From Symsagittifera roscoffensis (taxonomy: Eukaryota > Xenacoelomorpha > Acoela > Convolutidae): 64,000 nt of DNA. The stretch covers positions 32,216,401-32,280,400 of the forward strand of contig NC_087067.1 in assembly GCF_963678635.1 (NCBI RefSeq). The letters run 5' to 3'. This document shows, piece by piece, positions 22,415 to 31,397 of this stretch; positions within the stretch are counted from its first letter, which is position 1, and every line of letters begins with the position of its first letter. A model generated the notes under the pieces. That model saw only the letters and a list, made by a program, of their open reading frames with translations. It did not search any database and had not been told where the DNA came from. The position numbers were made by a program, and so were the translations under genes.

Positions 22415-24300
22415 TTAAAATGTTTTAGATTGTGGGATGAATAATTTGTAGTTTTTACGTGGTTGATTTCTAAGTCGTGATGATTCTCTGTGTTTTGATT
22501 TCTCTACTTGTTCTTGTGGTAGAATTTTTTCTATCATTTTCCTATTTTTTCTTTCTTTTTGAGGTATTTTTTGGTTTGGCGTTTTAATATTGTTTTGAGT
22601 TGTGGTTTGTTTTGAATTTTGTTTTTCATGATGAACGTTGTGTGGTTCATTTATTTCTTTTTCTATATGATTTTGAATAACTTTTAAACCTGTGAAAGAA
22701 TATAATTGAGTTAACTCGCGTAGCGCGTCCTCTTTTGGGTAATAGGGCAATAGATTGTTGCGATGTTGAACAATTTCCTTTTGATTCGAGTCTGTGAGTT
22801 TATACGTTACGTCAGTGGGTTTGGCAATTATTTGGTATGGTCCTTTTCGAAGGGGTTGTAATTTTTTTAGAAATTCCTTTTTGTGTATTAAAGTTAGGTA
22901 TTAAGACAAATGTTCCAGTTTTTAAATCTGTGGCTGGTGTAAAGCGTGAATTAATTTGGTCGTTAATATTTTGCCTTTGTAACAATTTCTTTGTTACTTT
23001 TTGGTAAATTTCATTGTGTTTTTTTATCTCTATTTAAAATCCATTCGGTGTGTGTGCCGGAGGCTAATTTAAGAATTTGTGGGTGATGAAAATGATCTTC
23101 ATCATGTGTGTGTAAAGGTAGGTTATAAAAAATTGAGTCTTTGCTTGGTTGACAATAACCTTGTGCATTTTTATGAGAATTTGCTGTAAACATAATAGGC
23201 TTACGTGGCTTTTGATTAAAAACCATTTCGTATGGTGACATTCCTAAAGTTGTCGTGATTTGTGAATTATATGCTAAGGGAAATAATTTTACATCTGCTG
23301 ACCATTCTGTGTACTTTGTATCATTTCAATTTATGATACATCTGAGATATTCTTGTAGTGAACGGTTCATACCTTCGACTAAACCGTTTGTCCAAGGTGC
23401 ATGAGATGTACGTGGTTTATGTTTGATGTTATATAAGTGGCATAATGTGATGATTTCATTATTTATGAATTCTGTACCATTGTCTGTAACTAAGATTTCG
23501 GGTAATCCGAACTTAGCTATCCAGTGTTCATAAAGTGTCGTGTAGGCATAATAAGCGTTACAATGCGGTACTGGGTTGAGTGCTACATAATGTGTAAATG
23601 CGTCGACAATTACCATAATGTAGGAGTTTCCTTCAGAGGATGGTGAAATTGGTCCTTTTGTATCGAATGAAATACGATGGTTAAAATATAAACTTTGTCC
23701 TTTAAAATCTTGTTTTTGTGCTGTTTGTTTTTGATTTGGGTATGGTTTCTTTAAATGACATACTATGCAATCATTGCATAATACTTTTATCCAAATTGGT
23801 GCATTTGGAAAAAAAAATGTTGTGTAAAGTTTGAGTATGTTTTCTCTGTTTTTTTGTTTGAGTATGTTTTCTCTGATCCGGAGTGGCCTTTGGTATTTTG
23901 GGTATTTGAGATGTTAAAAGCTATTAATATCATACTTAAAGGAAGACAGGGAACTCTAGAATCATTTAATTGATATTCTAGAAGATCTGTATTTTCATTA
24001 ATTGCTGTGTTATTAAATTTTCGGAAATATCGGAGGAGTGTTTTATTTCCTAAAATTGTGGTATCTGTTTTTGCGGACTGAGTTTTGTATTTGTGCCATG
24101 ATTTTAATTGTCTAATTACTGGATCAAGATTTTGATATTGTTTTGAGAGTTCAAGTGTAATTTTATCTGTTGGAGGGAGAAAATAATTGTCAATTTCTAT
24201 TTTTGACAGGGGAATTGTATCAAGTGGTTCATGGAGGTCAAAAACTTGACTTATAGTGTATTTTGAATCATTTGTTTGTGGTCCTGATAAATTTATTTTA
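22415..24300 (-). pseudogene. Integrase of the gypsy-like element
   Basis: N-terminal zinc-binding region at about 24.0-23.7 kb (remnants of the HHCC domain, including 'VCHLKKPYPNQ'). Catalytic core at about 23.7-23.33 kb with the first Asp in 'FDTKGP', the second in 'VTDNGTEF' and the Glu in 'NGLVEGMNRSL'. All three DDE residues are intact. A following frame (23241-23011) starts with 'MSPYEMVFNQKPRKP', a typical post-core block. The C-terminal domain has 'RKGPYQII' near 22840, the GPY/F motif, and a Lys/Gln-rich tail to 22415. Frames change near 23.33, 23.0 and 22.88 kb. A 27-bp tandem duplication (23829/23856) adds nine codons. Confidence 0.8.
23829..23882. repeat. 27-bp tandem duplication in integrase region
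   Basis: GTTTGAGTATGTTTTCTCTG occurs at 23829 and again at 23856. The offset of 27 bp keeps the reading frame. It is a local slippage-type duplication specific to this copy unless other copies share it. Confidence 0.75.
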
Positions 24301-24304
24301 TCAG

Positions 24305-25135
24305 TTAAATTTTCTTTTCAATTAATGGAAAAAGGTCTTTTTTATGCGAGTGGTGTTTTATTCGTTTTTGTTGAGTGTTATTTTTTATCCATTGTGAGTA
24401 TGGAATTGGTTTGAAAATTGATGTTCCTAGTAAATCAACTTCGTAATGATTATTCTGGCAATCTAAGTAATATGGAAAATGTTGTAGGTTATTTATCTGT
24501 GATTGATCAATGTCAGTTTTTACTGCATATTTGCATTCTAGTCGGGGTGATGTTTCATCTTTTGCGAGATAAAATTTAATATTTTTTGGTATTTCAACTG
24601 TAGTTTTTCGTGTAAGTAATTCAGGTGGCGTATTTTGACTTAATGTATCTGATAACGCAAGATTTTCTCCTGCTGTCCAAACTATATGTAAGTTTGGAAA
24701 TTTCATTAGAATTAGTTGAAATCTATAAACTCTATGATTAGGGTTGGATTTTTGTGTAAAGAGAAAAATAATTGGTTTATGATCTGTGAATAGAACTGTT
24801 GGGTGTTTTGATCCAAGTATCAGAAATTCATATTCTGTAAGTGTATAGATTATAGCTGTACATTCTCTCATTAGAGTTGAGAGTCGTAGCTCTGCTTGAG
24901 TGAATAATCGTGAATTTGCTGATATAAGGTTCATTTTGTCTGTACCACTATGTGATTGTAGCAATGATGCGCCGATGCCAAAATTTGAAGCATCGCACAT
25001 TGCGTAGATTGGTTGATTTGGATCTGGAATTGTATTTGAGATTTGTTCAGTCAAAAGTTTTTTAATTTCTTCAAATCGTGTTTGATGTTCAGTGGTCCAT
25101 TCAAAGTTATTTTGTTGTCTGAGGATATTAAAGAA
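24305..25135 (-). pseudogene. RNase H domain of the gypsy-like element
   Basis: Open frame continuing from RT after a frameshift near 25139. RNase H landmarks are present: 'YAMCDASNFGIGASL' (first Asp), 'MRECTAIIYTL' (Glu), 'VLFTDHKPIIF' (second Asp) and 'ENLALSDTLSQN' (last Asp). All four catalytic positions appear intact. The pattern is that of Ty3/gypsy RNase H. The remaining about 90 residues are the connection towards integrase. Confidence 0.82.
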
Positions 25136-25138
25136 GGG

Positions 25139-26001
25139 TCATAAGTATAATTGCATTTTATAAACATATTTGCTTGATAAATTTAACATTCCAAGGAATT
25201 CTTGGATTTTCTTTTTGTTTGTTGGTGGCTGAAGTTTTTGAATAGCATCAATGCGTGATTTTAATGGAGTGATAGTGTTTCGTTCAATATTATGTCCTAA
25301 AAATTTAACTCGTGTTAGAAAGAAGTGTGATTTATCGGGAGCGGCCTTCAGATTTTCTTTCTGAAGTATTTTGTGATATTGTTCTAAAACTGTAAACATT
25401 TCTTCTTTAGTTTGTGATTGCATAAAAACAGCGTCTAAATAGGTGATTGCGTTTTTCTTGAGTATTAGTGGTCTAAAAATTTTACTCATAAAAGCTGAAA
25501 AAGCTGCTGGTCCTATGGAAATTCCATAGAATAAGCGATTAAATTCATATTGTTGATTTCCAATAACAAATTGTGTTAAACGTCGTGATTGTTCATCTAG
25601 TGGCATTTGGTTGTATGCACTATTCATATCTGCGGTTGTAAAGTATTTTCCATTTATCTTTGTTAAGATAACTTGTATTGGTTCAATAGTCCAATTGCAT
25701 TTTGATTCATCAATTAGTGAATTGAGATATCTGGCGTCTAAAATTATTTTTAATGATTCACCTTTTGCTAGAATGATAACAGGGTTGATAAAAGTGTTAC
25801 CTTTTGGTTGTTCTTCTTTATTTACTGGTGAGATAATTTTGTATTGTTCTAAAATATCAAGTAATCTATTTACTTTGTCGTGTAAATGAATTGGTACTTT
25901 ACTGGCTCTTTGTTCTTTAAAAACTGCGTCGGGTTTTAACGGGAGATGTAGTGATGAACTGATTTTTCCAACGTCAAATTTTGATGTTGCGTAGACTGTT
26001 G
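25139..26001 (-). pseudogene. Reverse transcriptase of the gypsy-like element, catalytic Asp lost
   Basis: The frame is open for about 287 codons. RT blocks in order: 'NTFINPVIILAKG', 'LKIILDARYLN', 'FTTADMNSAYNQMPL' (first catalytic Asp), 'FNRLFYGISIGPAAF', 'ITYLDAVFMQ', 'VKFLGHNI' and 'QEFLGMLN'. The normally invariant YxDD box reads YLDA here (GAC GCT at about 25432-25437), so the second metal-binding Asp is lost and this copy cannot reverse transcribe. The frame starts where the gag-protease frame ends (26003), so a frameshift separates PR and RT. This may be programmed or a mutation. Confidence 0.85.
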
Positions 26002-26002
26002 A

Positions 26003-28078
26003 TTATTTTAATAGTTGCTTTGCTAATTTATCAAATTCGGTTTGTGTAATTTGTGAATGTTCAAAATTAAACACTGTTAGAAATTTTTGTTGGTCATTTG
26101 TGTAATTTGTTATATTGAATGTTGGTTTAAAATATGGTGTTTTTGTAAAGTAATCTGTGTTTCTTTTTTCATTACTTATTATATTATTTATAGATAATTC
26201 TTCGTCAAGAATTGTGGATTGACAAATATCTAATAATTGGAGTATAAAATTAACGCGGTAGGCTACTTCATTTATGGGTGAAATCGTAGCATTTGTTTCA
26301 CAATATCCTAAAAGTCCTAAGGGTAATGTTACTTGATATGGTGTATTGTTATACACGTGTAACGAAATGATGTCGGAATTCGTGTTTTTCAAATATTTGA
26401 TGGATGAGATCGTGATTTTGAAAATTTTGTGAATAGGTTTAAATTCGAAATCTGACATAAAAAGTTGTTGTTTATTTTGACTTTTATCATACTGGTGAAC
26501 TTGTTTTATTGAGAAATTATAAATATTTCCTGATAGTGGTTTCAGGTGTTTCCGTTGTTGATTGTAAATTGGGTAAAATTTTGAGAAGAATGGTGGTTGT
26601 TTGTTTAATCTCTGAAAGAATGTTAGGGCTGTATTTTTTGTCTTTGTGTACTTATCTTTGATTAGTATTTTACTATTTAAGATGTTGATTGTTGGTATAT
26701 ATTTGGATATAAATGGTATGCCAATGATATTGTGCTTAATATCGGTAATATGAAATATTTGTTTAAACGGTTTGTTTAAAATTTTATTTTGTTCCATTGT
26801 TCTCGTGGGGAGAAGGAATAATTGGATTTTTCCATAATTTACTAATGTTGATCCTTGTGCTGTTGCTAATTTACTAGAGGTTGCAAGAGGCGTTAATTTT
26901 GGATGTAATGTTTTGATTTCATTCCACGTGGGAATATTAATTATATTTGATTCTGCTCCTGAATCAATAAAAAAATCAATTTCAAGATCTGGTGGTTGAA
27001 ATTCTTTGTTTCTTGGGCTTTCTAAAGGAAATGGGATTGTCCAAATTTTCTCTCTGGGTTGTTCTTTTTGTATATTTTGATAAATATGTTTTGTGTTTGA
27101 GCATTGTGTTTCATCTTTTTCATCTGGTTTAATTACCGTGTTAATTTCATTTACTTCTTGTGTAGTTTGTGTAGTATGACTGGGTCCAACATAATAGTTA
27201 TGAAGGAGTTCCAATTGATTTTCATATATGTGTGATGTAAAAGGTTGTTCATATATGATAGGTTCATAGTCGTTTTCGGGGGGTTCTGATGTTGTTTCTT
27301 CATTTGTTTGCACTTGATTAATGTGTCTTTGATGTTTTGGTGTGCTACTTCTGTATCGATGTTTAGAATCATGATAATGGTTATTATTCCTGTGTGGTGA
27401 CTGGGAATAATTTCTATATCGATTATTGTAACTTGAGTTTCGATTTTGTGAACTGTTTCGTGATCTGTTTTGATAATTATCGTTTGATCTGTGATAGTTT
27501 GATCTATTAGATGAATTATTTCTTGATCGATTGTTCGGATAATTTTGATTTCGATTGTTTGAGTAACTTCTATTTCTATTATGTGAATAGTTTCTATTTC
27601 TGTTGTATGATGAATTTTGCGATTGATTATTGGAATAGTGTCTATTCCTTGGGTTTGATTGGGAACTGGATCCAGAAACAAATTGTGTTGCATTGGAATT
27701 TGATCGTGAATAGCTATTTTGGTTATTTTGGCTATTCGATCGATTATATCTATTTTGTGAAGAATATCGTGTATTTCTTCGTTCTGGTGATCTTCCTCTA
27801 TAACTTGAGTTATATGGTGATTGATTCCTTGTGTAATTGGTGTTGTTCGGAAGTGGTTTTCCTGAACTGTTATTACTATATATATTTTTGTTTGGTAGAT
27901 TTTGATCTTTTTTCATGTATTGATAGAACGATTTATTTGGTTCTTTATGCTTTTGAGGTTTATTCTGATTGTCTTGTTGTTTTTGTCTACATTCGGAGAT
28001 ACTGTGTCCGTATCGTCGGCAATAATTACCCCATTTTTTTGATGGATGGTTTGCCTTTAAAGTTTGGATGTTTTTCAT
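26003..28078 (-). CDS. Nucleocapsid-protease polyprotein segment (gag-pol) of gypsy-like element
   Basis: 691-aa frame. It starts within a zinc knuckle 'GNYCRRYGHSISEC', in which the first Cys of the CCHC is Gly (TGT to GGT). Residues of about 45-260 are an exceptional Asn/Ser/Arg/Tyr-rich low-complexity tract with many NRN-S-Y repeats, presumably RNA-binding and disordered. Near residue 365 'IDFFIDSGAESNIIN' is the aspartic protease active site (DSG), and a long C-terminal region leads to RT. Just upstream of 28078 gag-like sequence continues in another frame to about 28150, where LINE-C copy 2 begins; capsid is absent. Product would be part of virus-like particles. Confidence 0.8.
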   Translation of the reverse strand: MKNIQTLKANHPSKKWGNYCRRYGHSISECRQKQQDNQNKPQKHKEPNKSFYQYMKKDQNLPNKNIYSNNSSGKPLPNNTNYTRNQSPYNSSYRGRSPERRNTRYSSQNRYNRSNSQNNQNSYSRSNSNATQFVSGSSSQSNPRNRHYSNNQSQNSSYNRNRNYSHNRNRSYSNNRNQNYPNNRSRNNSSNRSNYHRSNDNYQNRSRNSSQNRNSSYNNRYRNYSQSPHRNNNHYHDSKHRYRSSTPKHQRHINQVQTNEETTSEPPENDYEPIIYEQPFTSHIYENQLELLHNYYVGPSHTTQTTQEVNEINTVIKPDEKDETQCSNTKHIYQNIQKEQPREKIWTIPFPLESPRNKEFQPPDLEIDFFIDSGAESNIINIPTWNEIKTLHPKLTPLATSSKLATAQGSTLVNYGKIQLFLLPTRTMEQNKILNKPFKQIFHITDIKHNIIGIPFISKYIPTINILNSKILIKDKYTKTKNTALTFFQRLNKQPPFFSKFYPIYNQQRKHLKPLSGNIYNFSIKQVHQYDKSQNKQQLFMSDFEFKPIHKIFKITISSIKYLKNTNSDIISLHVYNNTPYQVTLPLGLLGYCETNATISPINEVAYRVNFILQLLDICQSTILDEELSINNIISNEKRNTDYFTKTPYFKPTFNITNYTNDQQKFLTVFNFEHSQITQTEFDKLAKQLLK

Positions 28079-28153
28079 AGATATTTAGTATTTCAGTGAT
28101 TTTTTCAATCATGTCTGTATCTGATTCCTGTATGTTATTTATATGTGTAGTGT

Positions 28154-28414
28154 TTGCACCACTATGGTAAAACTATGTTGAAGACTAGCCTGAAAAAAAC
28201 ACCGAGAGAAAACTGTCACGGAGGAAAAGTCGCGAACGAACCAGAAGAAGAAAGACAATTCCAACTCCCCAGGGAACAATGTAAGCTATGCCACAAAGTG
28301 ACCGCAAAGACAAATATGTCAAGACATCGACGGGACATACACGGTGACCGCAGCGGAAAACAGGCAAAAACTGTGACGTCCGACATGTCTCAGCGATGGT
28401 GGCAAACAGTCTGA
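28154..28414 (+). CDS. LINE-C N-terminal C2H2 finger segment
   Basis: 86-aa frame with one C2H2 finger: C43-X2-C46-X11-H58-X4-H63 in 'CKLCHKVTAKTNMSRH', flanked by Lys/Arg/Glu-rich sequence. It overlaps the next frame (28396-29043) by 19 bp in a different frame, so in an active element the two were probably one frame now separated by a one-base indel, or translated by frameshifting. The finger may bind nucleic acid. I could not see a clear start beyond the ATG at 28154. Confidence 0.6.
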   Translation: MHHYGKTMLKTSLKKTPRENCHGGKVANEPEEERQFQLPREQCKLCHKVTAKTNMSRHRRDIHGDRSGKQAKTVTSDMSQRWWQTV

Positions 28415-29043
28415 GCAGCGACGTGGAGACAAACCCGGGACCATGGGCGTGTACAGGGTGCAAAGGACCAATGAGGAGATCCGAGTGGTCAGTGAAATGC
28501 AATAGTTGCAAGCAATGGATTCATTGGAACTGCATAGAACTGGGGGAAAACGGGCGGCGGAGCAAGGACTTTAAGAGGCCATGTTGTACAGAAGGGCAAA
28601 GTCTTCGGCAGCCACCGAAACCCACGCCTCTGCAACCACCAGGCCCCTCAAGGGGAGATAAAAGACGCGAGCAGAGGGAAAGAAGAAGAACGCGACGCAA
28701 ATACATAAAGAATCCCAAATGGGACGAGCGAGCGAAAGTGACGGGGAATAACAGGGAGACAGTAATATGGACGTGGAATATACAAAGGGCCAGAGTGACC
28801 TTTCCCAAAAGAAATCGTTTTGCTGACATAATAAAAGTTATAGTAAAAAGCAAAGCGGAAATCGTTCTCTTCTCAGAACTCAACGACGAAAGAGCAGCCA
28901 TGCAATGGATAAAAGCCAAACAGATATACGGGGCACTAGTCCATGGAAAAAAGAGCGGCATTTTTCATAGGGATGGGTGGACACAGTTAATTGGAAAACT
29001 TAAGGGCGCCGGAAAGAGATCGGAACCAGGAGCACCGCCGTAG
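28396..29043 (+). CDS. LINE-C 2A-like motif, PHD-like finger and endonuclease N-terminus
   Basis: 215-aa frame. Residues 8-16 read 'SDVETNPGP', matching the 2A ribosome-skipping consensus D-V/I-E-x-N-P-G-P; the usual Gly before Asp is Ser. Cys and His then follow at 19, 22, 35, 38, 43, 46 and 63/64, a PHD-like finger with an incomplete last pair. After a basic linker, 'TVIWTWNIQRAR' and 'IVLFSELNDERA' are the N-terminal Asn and Glu blocks of an apurinic-type endonuclease. 2A motifs near the N-terminus of LINEs are known in trypanosomes and some animals. Here cleavage would release the C2H2 segment from PHD-EN-RT. Confidence 0.72.
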   Translation: MVANSLSSDVETNPGPWACTGCKGPMRRSEWSVKCNSCKQWIHWNCIELGENGRRSKDFKRPCCTEGQSLRQPPKPTPLQPPGPSRGDKRREQRERRRTRRKYIKNPKWDERAKVTGNNRETVIWTWNIQRARVTFPKRNRFADIIKVIVKSKAEIVLFSELNDERAAMQWIKAKQIYGALVHGKKSGIFHRDGWTQLIGKLKGAGKRSEPGAPP

Positions 29044-29513
29044 AAATTGACCAGTTAAGGCTCGAGGTAACACACCAACCGATCTGGTGCGGTGAGTCAA
29101 TGGAGTTCAGGGCTTAGAGAGAAGAGTTAGAAGCATGCGCAACAACAAAGAGTGAGAAAACTACCCTTATAGTAGGGGGTGACTTCAATGCCTCTGTAGG
29201 GGACACCAGTCACCGGGACAGAGATCAAACAACAGGCGCTTTCGGTCAGTACCAACCCAGCGGGGAGAAACGTAATAGAATGGTGCAAAGAACAGGACCT
29301 CTGCTGGCTTAACTCCTTTCCAACCAGAAGAGAAGGGGGACGTGGAGGAACCCAGTGACAGGGACGTGGCATGAAATAGATGGATTCATGACACGGGTCA
29401 AATACCGGAAAACCGTGACAAGCACATGGACAGCGAGGATGTCGGACCACCTTCAAAAGGCCATGAGACTCCGGAGCCAAGCCAGAGATACTCCCAAACC
29501 CCACAAAGGACCT

Positions 29514-29742
29514 ATTCAAGACAATTTGATGAACATGTCTTAAAAGTCACTTTGTTGAAGTCAAATTTAGTACTCATTAGTTCGGAACAAATCATGCTAT
29601 TATTAAAAGATTTTACCGCATTTTATATTTAATGTGAGACAATTCATGTCATGAATATCCTCGGGGGAGGGAAATCTTATTTGGAACCGAAGGGGAAGGA
29701 GTTGAGCCAAGTTTTTTTGTTGTTGTTGTTGTTGTAGTACAA
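29514..29742. other. Interval between LINE-C copy 2 and BEL/Pao coding end
   Basis: No coding content. On the minus strand it follows the stop codon of the BEL/Pao pol gene and starts with GTACTACAACAACAACAACAAC, a simple (CAA)n run, so it may contain a 3' LTR. No matching 5' LTR was found near 34.5 kb. Confidence 0.35.
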
Positions 29743-30261
29743 TTAAAGTGGTCTTAAGTCTTCTTTTTTTGGGGATACGAGGGCAAGTTTCACCGCTGGT
29801 CTCGTTAAAGTACCTAGAGCTGTTTTCAGTTTACACGAGCGCGCGATGCCATCCGAGCCGGTAAAAATTTCTAACACTCGACCCAGTGGCCAGATGCCTC
29901 GTGGTGTAAAGTCCTCAAGTATCCACACGAGGTCATCTTTTTCGAGTGGTTTCTCGGGTTGCGTCCATTTATTCCTTCTGATGAGAGTCGGAGCGTACTC
30001 TTTAAGTAGACGCCTCCAGAAGCTGTCAAGTCTATCTTTTGCTCGCTTCCAGGACTTGTTGGACAGTTTACTGGTAGATGCTTCGTAGAAGGCTGCTGCT
30101 GGAGCGTAGACGAGTGGACGACCCATTAAGAAGTGGTTGGGTGTCAGTGGAAGGTCTTCGTCAAGGTCAATACTGACATGAGTTAGCGGACGTGAGTTGA
30201 GGATTGCCTCGGTCTCGGCTACGATAGTAGCAAATAGATATCTTGATTCGATCAGAACCAA
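29743..30261 (-). pseudogene. BEL/Pao integrase C-terminal domain (DUF5641 type)
   Basis: 172-aa frame. It starts in the last helix of the integrase core ('AETEAILNSRPLTHV'), then 'LTPNHFLMGRPL', the typical BEL/Pao post-core block. The following 'WKRAKDRLDSFWRRLLKEY' and 'KPLEKDDLVWILED' form the C-terminal domain, and the frame ends 'LRPL' and stop. It continues the frame at 30252-31376 after a small shift near 30255. Complete in itself. Confidence 0.85.
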
Positions 30262-31376
30262 GATTTAGTAAAGAATGCTCGTTTTATCATTGAGACGAGT
30301 CGCTCCCACACGCCGCCAAAATGGGTGGCAGCCGGAGGATTCGGGCGCCATTCAACATTGTGGATTTGTAGCGTTTCAGTTAGGGTGGTTTCGTTGAAGT
30401 TGATTGGTTCTGAGCGTAGTTGTTTACGCGCGCCGACGAAGTAAGTAGCGTTGTCGGAGATAAAAAGCTTAGGTGTGCCTCTCCTAGCAATGAAACGTCT
30501 AATTGCCGTTAAACAGTTGTTCGTAGTAACGTTCTCTGTTAATTCCAGGTGAACCGCGCGAGTAGAGAGGCATGTGAAGAGGCAAATATAGCTTTTTTCA
30601 GTTGTATCCTTTGTTGCTATGCAGAATGGCCCGATATAGTCAATTCCTGTGTTTTTGAACGGAAATGGGTCATCAGACGGATCGTCGATACAAGTTGGCG
30701 GCAAGTCGGCCATGAGTGGATGTAGCCCTTTGCCTTGGAATCTTCTGCAGAGATAGCAGTTATGTCTTATCTGTCTGAGTGTTTTTCGGAGCCAAATGAT
30801 GACAAAATTTTGTTGCAGGTGGTTGCTAATGTACTCAGTGCCGTGATGCATGCAGCGGCTATGAGCTCTGTCGATCATCATGCGCACAATTGGGTCCTTT
30901 GCGTTAAGAACTATTGGATGCTTTGTTGCGTCCGGTAAAGGTGAGTTTCGTAGTCGCCCTCGCGCGCGAATAATACCGTTGTCGAGAAAAGGTGACAGCT
31001 GTTGCAGTTTGTCTTTGTTTTCAACTTGCTGCTTGGTTCGTAGTTGGTTGTAGGTGTCACAAAAAGTTTCTTGCTGTGATTGTTGATAAAGGAGGAGCTT
31101 AGCTTTTTCTAGGTCTTCCATAGTGGTAGAACGTTTATCGTTTCCCTTCAGTATATCGACAAAAACTATAACCCGAGCTGTGACCCGAACTAATCGAAAC
31201 CAGTCTGAAAACCTGGAAGAATCGATTAAGGGTATAGTTGAGGGGCTAACCGTTGTAGCATTACTTTGTTCCATTAATTCGTTGATCCCCAAAATAGGCT
31301 CATTATGAGTAGAAATTGTGTCTACCAGGGATGTGTTTCCATTGTTCGGCTTTGCATAAAGTAAGTATTTCACCAA
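30252..31376 (-). pseudogene. BEL/Pao integrase zinc domain and catalytic core
   Basis: 374-aa frame. The N-terminal half is the connection from RNase H. 'HHGTEYISNHLQQNF' and 'HNCYLCRRFQG' make the HHCC zinc-binding domain. The core has 'TGIDYIGPF' (Asp), 'LFISDNATYFVG' (Asp) and 'FGGVWERLV' (Glu), so all three catalytic residues are intact. It ends near 30252 where the frame shifts into the next segment. Role: insertion of the cDNA into the genome. Confidence 0.87.
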
Positions 31377-31397
31377 CTGTGTTTGCGCAGTAAGTTT

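Larger units (their letters stand above)
15849..28150 (-). mobile_element. Ty3/gypsy-like element with env-like gene and extra ORFs, gag-truncated
   Basis: Minus-strand element in the order NC-protease, RT, RNase H, integrase, P/S/T-rich ORF, envelope-like glycoprotein, unknown ORF. This is Ty3/gypsy (errantivirus-like) order with additions. It is at least 12.3 kb even without gag capsid and without LTRs, long for the group. Base composition is A-rich on the coding strand. The 5' end is cut by LINE-C copy 2 at about 28150. Frameshifts near 16.6, 19.14, 25.14 and 28.05 kb, a lost catalytic Asp in RT and a lost zinc-knuckle Cys show that this copy is inactive, but long frames remain open, so decay is recent. 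Confidence 0.8.
28153..29513 (+). mobile_element. Non-LTR retrotransposon LINE-C, copy 2 (N-terminal part)
   Basis: 3'-truncated LINE copy. It holds the parts that copy 1 lacks: a C2H2 finger, a 2A-like motif, a PHD-like finger and the endonuclease N-terminus. From about 29213 it matches copy 1 (11196 onward) almost base for base for some 300 bp, then stops abruptly at about 29513 in CACAAAGGACC, where copy 1 carries on. Its 5' end lies against the gag region of the gypsy-like element. Base composition (GC-rich, purine-rich) differs sharply from both neighbours. Confidence 0.85.

Noticed and set aside
27511-28080. 189-aa plus-strand frame rich in Tyr, Phe and Cys
   Set aside because: It is the antisense shadow of the Asn/Ser/Arg-rich gag-protease frame, which has recognisable zinc-knuckle and protease motifs.
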